Assembly (NCBI RefSeq): GCF_949987515.2
Contig: NC_082694.2
Location: 41,481,951-41,545,950, forward strand
Reading direction: 5' to 3'
DNA: 64,000 nt
Source: Delphinus delphis
Taxonomy: Eukaryota > Chordata > Mammalia > Artiodactyla > Delphinidae
The notes below the pieces were generated by a model, which was not told the origin of the DNA, did not search any database, and saw only the letters and a list, made by a program, of their open reading frames with translations. Shown here one piece after another: positions 57,216-64,000 of this stretch. Every line of letters starts with the position of its first letter. Positions within the stretch are counted from its first letter, which is position 1. A program made the translations under genes and the position numbers.

Positions 57216-59730
57216 TCTTATAATAAATTAACCATGACCCTCAGGTTTTGTAACTCAGTCTAGTGAATTTACGTAAGGTTAAGTTCACCTGCAAGAACTG
57301 GATCCCTCCTCAGCATAATGATAACTAGGGCTTCTCAGACTGGAAAGCAATCATGAGGTGTGATGAATTCATCATGGAAAGCTCCCTGGAGGACCCATTT
57401 CTAGACACCATGTTTCTCTTCCACCCCACTATGGATCATGTAATTTTTGTTTGAAGTTCTATACATCTTAACAGGTCTGACTTCCTGGTGTCAAACGACT
57501 GCCTACATTCCACCATTCACTGTGTCACTTCTGGGAGCACACTTTTCCTCTTTCAACTTGGGTCCAGTGACTGGGGGCCTGTAAATTAACTGACAGTAAA
57601 CAGATTAACAGGAGAAAAGAAAGGGTTTATTTACACATGTACTCCATACATACAGGAGGTTTAGCTATGAGTAACTCACTCAATAGCCAGAGATTAAAAA
57701 TTTATATACAAAATGTAACAAAAGTGAGGGGGATGTTTAATGTTTCAATAGAAAGGCATGAAAGGTACTATTGGGCTTTTTGATGCTAATAGAAATGGGC
57801 AGCCTGTTTCTGTGGCAGCTGAATTCACAGAAAACTCCCTGGAGGGGGTTAATGGCAGCTGTATTTTCTGGAGGTTCTGCTTTAGTCAGATAAGGGAAGT
57901 TCAGATAAGATTTCTTTCTGCATCTTTTTAGTGCAAATGTTTTCACTTTAAAATAATCTTTACAGCAACTTCGGAGGTCTGAGTGGGTCTGCATATTTCC
58001 CTATCAAAACTTTCCTAGAAATTTGACAAGAAAAGAAGTTAGGTTGATTGCTGTGGAGAGAGATTCAGGTTAGAAGCTGTGAGAAGTCTGCAAAAGGAGA
58101 GAAAAACAAAGACTAATGGTTGGAGAGGATGATAAACCCAATTTTTAAGTCCAGAGAGCAGCTAGTCAAGAAGATTTCTCAATGTTGGGCTTGAAGCATC
58201 TTTAGTGAGCATTATACTGGTAATGTCACTGTCATGGTCACTTCCTGGAGCAGAGATTGGGAGGCGCAGGTGTTCCTGTGCAACTTCTAAGGTGGCCAAC
58301 ACTTGTGGTGATAAAGCCTTTGAAGTTATATCAAGTCAGCCACCTTCAGCTTACAGGTCTTCAGGAAGGAAAAGGCAGCTTTAGTTTTCAGAGGTGCCAA
58401 GCCAGGAGGGTAGGAGAAAAATTGGAAACGTTAATTACTGACAAAATGTGCATGAATGCAGGATCCAGTTTGCAAAGAGGTAAAAAATAGCTCAAAGACA
58501 ATGAACAAGAGTGGAATCTGATAACTCACAAGGATGGGTTATAGTTTTCCAATGAAACACAAAATTTCTCTGTACAATCACCCCCATTCTGATCAAATAT
58601 AATCAAAGTAAAATAACTCTTGTTTACAAAATAAATCTAGTCTCATTACATTTGGCCTGGTCATTTATATAAGTTCAGCAAAAATGATAATTGTCTGCAT
58701 AGGCCTTTTTAACTTTGCTTTGCTGGAACTTTCTTAAGGAATCTCAGATTGGACTTTTAAAAGTCTCTCAAGGCTAGGACACCAAGCTAAGGGCTTGCTA
58801 CCAGACTTCACCTACATTACCTGTAGATTTGGGTGAATTCCTCTCTCCTTGGGGTCCCCAAAGCAGCTTAAGTTTCATAGACCTGGAAACTTAAGTGGCC
58901 TTCCTTACTCATCTGTAATACTGGGAACGCTGTAAGTCAGTACCGGCCTGTTTTTTTTAAGAGGGCTTTGTAAACATTGGCTCCATAAAGTCAACTGTAG
59001 TTCCTTAAAACTGTCTGCTCATATCTGATGCTGTGCACGCTATTCTCAAGTATGACATTCCAGCCAAAGCCTTGGTAATATAACCAATTTTCCCAATTAC
59101 AATACAAGGAAAACAGATTCCTATTGAATCTAGGCAAATAACTATCTTGCCATGAAAATAAGAATACTCAATAAGAGTTTCCAAATTCTGGAGAGATCAG
59201 GTAGGGAGGAAAATACAAATGTTTCATTTTTGTTTAGAAAGGTATAATTTACTAAATTGTTGTCAGTTATAGCTAGCTTAAGAGAAAACAAAAAGGGATT
59301 CCTTAAATCCAGAAAATAGAATATTAAAGAACTAGCAATGTTCCAAACGTAAGGCCATGAAAATGATCATCACTCTTCATCAGTCCGTTCAGTCCCATGT
59401 TGTTAATTCTTGCTCTGATTGATCTTGGGTTAGCTGTTTTATGAACCCATCAGCTTCCCCACTAAAGTTCTGGAAATCCTTACTCAGTCCAGTGGTATGA
59501 TCTCAAAGTTATTTAAGCAATACCACCAGAAGCCTGTACCCCAGAGTACCTGTCATAATCCTTTCCATGGATCTCTAAGACAGTCCCTTTTGTTGAGAAC
59601 AAAGCGTTCTGGGTTATTGCTGATTGCAAGAGCTTTCAGGAAAGCATCAGAATAAAATAATAACTATCTGTGAACAGCAAAAGACTTAAAGTGGCCATCA
59701 TTAAAGATTTATGAAGAGTTCATTATAAAA
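57216..59730. other. 2.5-kb block, possibly old ERV or other long repeat, family unknown
   Basis: Stretches such as 57600-57640 (AACAGGAGAAAAGAAAGGG) and 58960-59420 look like long mammalian repeat sequence I have met before, possibly ERV-related. I cannot assign a family, and no coding frame supports one. Confidence 0.3.
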
Positions 59731-59733
59731 ATA

Positions 59734-60577
59734 CGGTCATCCTCCCTTTATCCACAGGGGATACGTTCCAAGATCCCCAGTGGATGCTTGAAACTGCAGA
59801 TAGTACTGAAGCCTAAATATACTGTGTTTTTTTCCTGTACATAACATACCTATGATCAAGTTTAACTTACAAATTAGGCACAGTAAGAGATTAGCAACAA
59901 TAACTAATAATAAAATAGAACAATTGTAACTATATTGTAAGAAAAGTTATGTGAATGGGAACTCCCTCTCACTCTCTCTCTCAACATATCTTTTTGTATT
60001 GTACTCACCCTTCTTATTGGAATGATAAGGTGACATGAAGGGAGGTGAATGGAATAGGCATTGTGATATAGTGTTAGGCTACTATTTGACCTTATGACAG
60101 AAAGTCAGAAGAAGGGTCATCTGTTTCAGGTGATTTTGGATCAAAGAACCATGATGGTTAGATGTCAGGAGAAGACGATGTCAGCAGTTGGGGAACCTGA
60201 GCAGGAGAGAGCAGGATGGCACAAGACTGCATCATGCTCCTCAGAAGTGTAATTTAATACTTATGAATTATTTATTTCTGGAATTTTCCATTTAATATTT
60301 TCAGACCATTTTTTTTTTTTTTTTGGCGGTACGTGGGCCTCTCACTGTTGTGGCCTCTCCCGTCGCGGAGCACAGGCTCCGGACGTGCAGGCTCAGTGGC
60401 CATGGCTCACGGGCCCAGCCGCTCCGCGGCACGTGGGATCCTCCCGGACCGGGGCACGAAACTGTGTCCCCTGCATCGGCAGGCAGACTCCCAACCACTG
60501 CGCCACCAGGGAAGCCCTCAGACCATGTTTGACTGAAACCCATGGAAAGTGAAATGGCAGATGAGGGGGGACGACTG
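59734..60577. mobile_element. Tigger/MER2-like DNA transposon split by a SINE
   Basis: Terminal inverted repeats CGGTCATCCTCCCTTTATCC and the complement of GGGGGGACGACTG, with TA on both outer sides (59732-59733 and 60578-60579). Interior blocks AATTAGGCACAGTAAGAGATTAG and GGCATTGTGATATAGTGTTAGG identify the group. The transposase is missing. Confidence 0.85.
60310..60517 (-). mobile_element. CHR-type SINE nested in the Tigger element
   Basis: Full-length reverse copy. TCAGACCAT lies on both sides (60301-60309 and 60518-60526). Confidence 0.95.
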
Positions 60578-60859
60578 TAATGCACTGATAAGAAAATTTT
60601 GTTGTTTCTGTGACATTCAACATTAAGGATAATAATTGGTATTATGACTGATAACCTATCAGGAGATATCATGAACAGCTGGAACACTGAAAAATTTCTA
60701 TGAATTTTATATAATTTTGAAATACTTATATTAACAATATGTACCCATGCAAATATAACCCAGGGAAAGTTAAGTATCTCCTCTTATTTTTTTTTAATGT
60801 AGATTTTCAGTGGATTTATTTTTTTAATACTTGTTTAATTCCTTATTATTATTTATTTT

Positions 60860-61234
60860 ATTTTATCATTATTACTTTTGGCCGCATGGGGTCTTAGTTG
60901 CGGCACACGGGATCTTTGTTGAGGCATGCGGGATCTTTTTCGTTACGCCACGCCGTCTGCTCAGGTTTCTCTCTAGCTGCGGTGCACCGGCTTCTCTCTA
61001 GTTGTGGGTGTGGGTTTTCTCTCTCTAGTTGGGGCGCGCGGGCTCCAGGGCGCGTGGGTTCTGTAGTTTGCGGCACTCAGGCTCTCTTGTTGAGGCGCAC
61101 GAGCTCAATGGTTGTGACGCACGGGCTTAGTTGCCCCACAGCATATGGGAATTTAGTTCCCCGACCAGGGATCGAACTTGCGTCCCTTGCATTGGAAGGC
61201 AGATTCTTTACCACTGGACCACCAGAGAAATCCC
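60860..61234 (-). mobile_element. CHR-related SINE, long form
   Basis: Same subfamily as 13381-13713: GCATGGGGTCTTAGTTGCGGC at one end and GGACCACCAGAGAAATCCC at the other. The 116-codon frame across it is an artefact. No clean duplication was found. Confidence 0.88.
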
Positions 61235-61239
61235 CTGCT

Positions 61240-62155
61240 TTTATTTGACAATGTTGTTATGCAATTAAACATATGAAATAACCTAATTATTTTTTAAATG
61301 TCTCTCTCTTCACAAGGTGAAAGAACAAATCTTTTGAGATTTTCTAGGAACCCTCTGGGAAATCTCAAAGTCAGTTTGAGATCAAGATTTTATTTAGGAT
61401 TTGACTTGAGGAAGATAAAATATCAAGTTGTGAAAAATGACAAAAGGTTTGAGCAACTGATTAAATAGGATCACATATCACTACGAAACAATAAAAGGCT
61501 TTTAAAGTAAATATAGGAGGTAAAATGATTATAAAAAAAAAACTTAGCTCATCTAAAGGTTGGTGAGAAGATTCAGTTCTCCTAAATAACTGAGGACAAA
61601 ATAAAGACAACACACCACAACATAAAGACAGAATCTTTGTTTCCTATGTGGATTATTCAAAAAATAAAGAAAAACCTTTTACAGTCTTATGCTAAGAGCT
61701 CACCAGTTATCTAAGAAACTCTGCCCTTTTGAGAGAGAAAAATAAACTCTAGCTTTACATCAGTACACTATTACTATTAAAGCTCATTTTAAAACCTTGT
61801 AATAAATGCATTCAATCTCAGCCAACTTGACCACATGAGATAAGATTCTCTCTCTCCCCCTTTTTTTTCCCCTTTGTTTTTCACAAACCCTTTACAACTT
61901 TCCAGATCCATTCAGGTTTTTGTCCTTCATTGCTCTCTTTCTCATTCTAGAACAACCTTTAAACAACCTCTAAATAACTACCTCAGGACAATATTACTCT
62001 CTTTTAGTCTCTTTTTTCCTTTTAAAAAAACCCCACACCCTACATTCCTTGAATACATTTCATATAGAATTTTTATCCTTCACTCTTACTATTTCTAGTA
62101 GTTACATCCCCAAAATTAGTTTTCCAAAATGCAAATGCAATCTTAGTACTACCTA
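61240..62155. other. no gene or repeat recognised
   Basis: AT-rich, unassigned. Confidence 0.4.
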
Positions 62156-62159
62156 ATAT

Positions 62160-62685
62160 TCAACAATTACAGCATATCACCTACTGGATAAGTTTCAAAT
62201 TCCTAACCGTGGAAAGTCCTTCTTGATTAAGATTTTGCCTATTACCATATCCTCCTCAAACCCTCTGCTTTTTTTTAGGCTATAGTACATAAGAGCTCTT
62301 CCATGAATGGACTGTGCTTTGTCACACTACCAAGTATTAGCACATAGTAGTCCTGTCCCCTGAAATTTACTCTCCACCTCTGACCACATGTGAATTTCCA
62401 TGCTCCCTTCAAGAATCAATTCAATTGTTTCCTCCTCTATGAAAACTTTCCAGATTTCCTATTCATACTTAGATACTTCTTTCTCATGGCTCCCATTGCA
62501 GATGATGCCCACTTTCCTTCCAGTAACTGTCACATGGTATCATTCCATCAATTTTCATATTTTGCCTCTTTGTGACATAAATTTCTCGAGGGCAGGAATA
62601 TGATCTTTTCTTCTATGTATCCCCATCACCTATCACAGTACCTGAGCAGTTGTTGATTGAATGAGTGAATCAATGAATGAATGAA
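62160..62685 (+). mobile_element. LINE L2 3' region
   Basis: AAGTTTCAAATTCCTAACCG, TCCTCTATGAAAACTTTCCAG, CTCGAGGGCAGGAATATGATC, ATCACAGTACCTGAGCAG and GAATGAATGAAG are in L2 order to its end. Confidence 0.75.
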
Positions 62686-62894
62686 GTTTTGGGAGCACTC
62701 TTTCAACTCAAGCCTTTGTGGAAAGAAGTTCCAGTAACAGATGTCATGCTAAGGGAGAACGTACAGGAAGTGGAGGACTTTTGCTTCCATGCAAATCCAG
62801 GAGGCTTATATATGATAGTGCTTGAAAGCATAGCACTTTTGTATGAGCCTGTTTGTTTTTATCTTGAGCCTTACAATAATTGGTGACATGAGCA

Positions 62895-63045
62895 GAACAG
62901 GTATTATTTCCATTTCATATTGGATGGACAGGGAAATAGGCACTGAAATGTTGAGGGTCATAGAGCTGGCTAGTAACAGAGACAGAGCTAGAATGTGGTG
63001 CCTAGAAATAACTCATATTCCACACTTTTCAGGTTTTCATTACAC
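62895..63045 (-). mobile_element. MIR SINE
   Basis: GGTATTATTTCCATTTCATA, GGACAGGGAAATAGGCACTG, TAGAGCTGGCTAGTAACAG follow the reversed MIR. Confidence 0.7.
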
Positions 63046-63480
63046 TCTTCTTTTTAAGCCTTGTATATTTTCCTTAACACGTACACACTGACTAAGTTGT
63101 AAGACTATAAGACACAGAGCTAGACCCTTAGAAATCACATTATCTGTCCACTTATAAGGAGAATGATTCTTCCTCCTATAAGACAAAAAACATCTACATC
63201 ATCTCATTTACTCTGAGGAAGTGGTGTCCTTGTCACCAGTGTCACTTCTCCACAGTTGCAAATAGGTACTGTTTTGTCTCACAGAAGCCTTAGGAGCAAG
63301 TACAATGCACTTCTCAAGGCTATAAATTCCTTACACTGTGGCATCCTCCTCCGTTGGATTGGGATGTTAAGAAGGGAATCTTTCTCTCTCTCTCAGCCAC
63401 CCCTCCCCGTTCCCCAGGCATGATAGAGAAGTCCTGCTTGGTAGATTGTTATAGCCCTGCCCTTCCATACTCTGAATGAT
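63046..63480. other. no gene or repeat recognised
   Basis: Unassigned. A CT run lies at 63381-63397. Confidence 0.4.
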
Positions 63481-63483
63481 TCT

Positions 63484-64000
63484 TTTTTTTTTTTTTTTTT
63501 TTTTTACAATTTATTTTGTTTTATTTTTTTAACACCTTTATTGGAGAATAATTACTTTACAATGGTGTGTTAGTTTCTCCTGTATAACAAAGTGAATCAG
63601 CTATATGTATACATATATCCCCATATCTCCTCCCACTTGTGCCTCCCTCCCACCCTCCCTATCCCAGCCCTCTAGGTGGTCACAAAGCACTAAGCTGATC
63701 TCCCTGTGCTATGTGGCTCCTTCCCACTAGCTATTGATTTTACATTTGGTAGTGTATATATGGCATTGCTACTCTCTCACTTCGTCCCAGCTTACCCTTC
63801 CCCCTCCCTGTGTCCTCAAGTCCATTCTCTATGTCTGCATCTTTATTCCTGTCCTGCCCCTAGGTTCTTCAGAACTATTTTTTTTTTTAGATTCCATATA
63901 TATGTGTTAGCATATGGTATTTGTTTTTCTCTTTCTGACTTACTTCACTCTGTATGACAGTCTCTAGGTCCATCCACCTCGCTACAAATAACTCTTATTT
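63484..64000 (-). mobile_element. young L1, 3' end, continues past the right window edge
   Basis: A 22-T run (63484-63505) and an A/T-rich tail precede AACACCTTTATTGGAGAATA. The sequence then runs through the L1 3' UTR (CCTCTAGGTGGTCACAAAGC, AGTGTATATATGGCATTGC) into CTCTAGGTCCATCCACCTC. It is little diverged, and how complete it is cannot be judged from here. Confidence 0.93.

Noticed and set aside
60898..61248. 116-codon frame
   Set aside because: It lies wholly in a CHR-related SINE.
60860..61250. Possible third SINE 3' transduction
   Set aside because: The only candidate duplication (TCTCCTCTTATTT versus TCCCCTGCTTTTATTT) matches too poorly to trust.

Overview
This window is mammalian, and almost certainly cetacean (whale or dolphin), nuclear DNA. 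The clearest sign is a set of 13 young tRNA-derived SINEs of the CHR type. They share a head beginning GGGCTTCCCTGGTGGCGCAG, a body of about 190 bp and a poly(A) tail. They sit beside older, longer CHR-1 copies, cetartiodactyl L1 3' ends and one short mariner palindrome of a kind known from ruminants and whales. The rest is common mammalian repeat: L2, MIR, old L1M, MaLR and ERVL LTRs, hAT and Tigger DNA transposons. Family names come from remembered consensus sequences, not from a search.

I found no supportable protein-coding gene, RNA gene, promoter or CRISPR array. The long open frames are readings through SINEs, LTRs, CA repeats or dead L1 ORF2. The window is therefore intergenic DNA or the inside of a large intron.

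Layout: 1-1420 is an eroded ERVL internal region on the minus strand. 2.2-12.1 kb is mostly L2 with an ERVL LTR, a MaLR fragment and SINEs. 12.15-17.6 kb is a nested stack: an old L1M interrupted by a hAT fragment, a SINE and a younger L1 with recognisable reverse transcriptase, itself carrying a SINE. 17.6-27 kb is dense in L2, two MaLR LTRs, a (TA)n tract and seven SINEs, one of which appears to have carried 3' flanking DNA with it. 27-38.8 kb is repeat-poor apart from MER5, MER20, MIR and L2 remnants and one SINE. 38.8-45.9 kb holds a 130-bp L1 insertion, an (AC)39 tract, two L1 fragments and a SINE-interrupted Tigger element. 45.9-64 kb holds L2, SINEs, two Tigger elements, old L1 and finally a young L1 running off the right edge.

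No genes act together here. The value of the window lies in insertion history: target-site duplications that can be read directly, SINE-in-transposon nesting, two apparent SINE 3' transductions, and two short-spacer inverted repeats that look like template-switch products. I saw no undescribed functional system.
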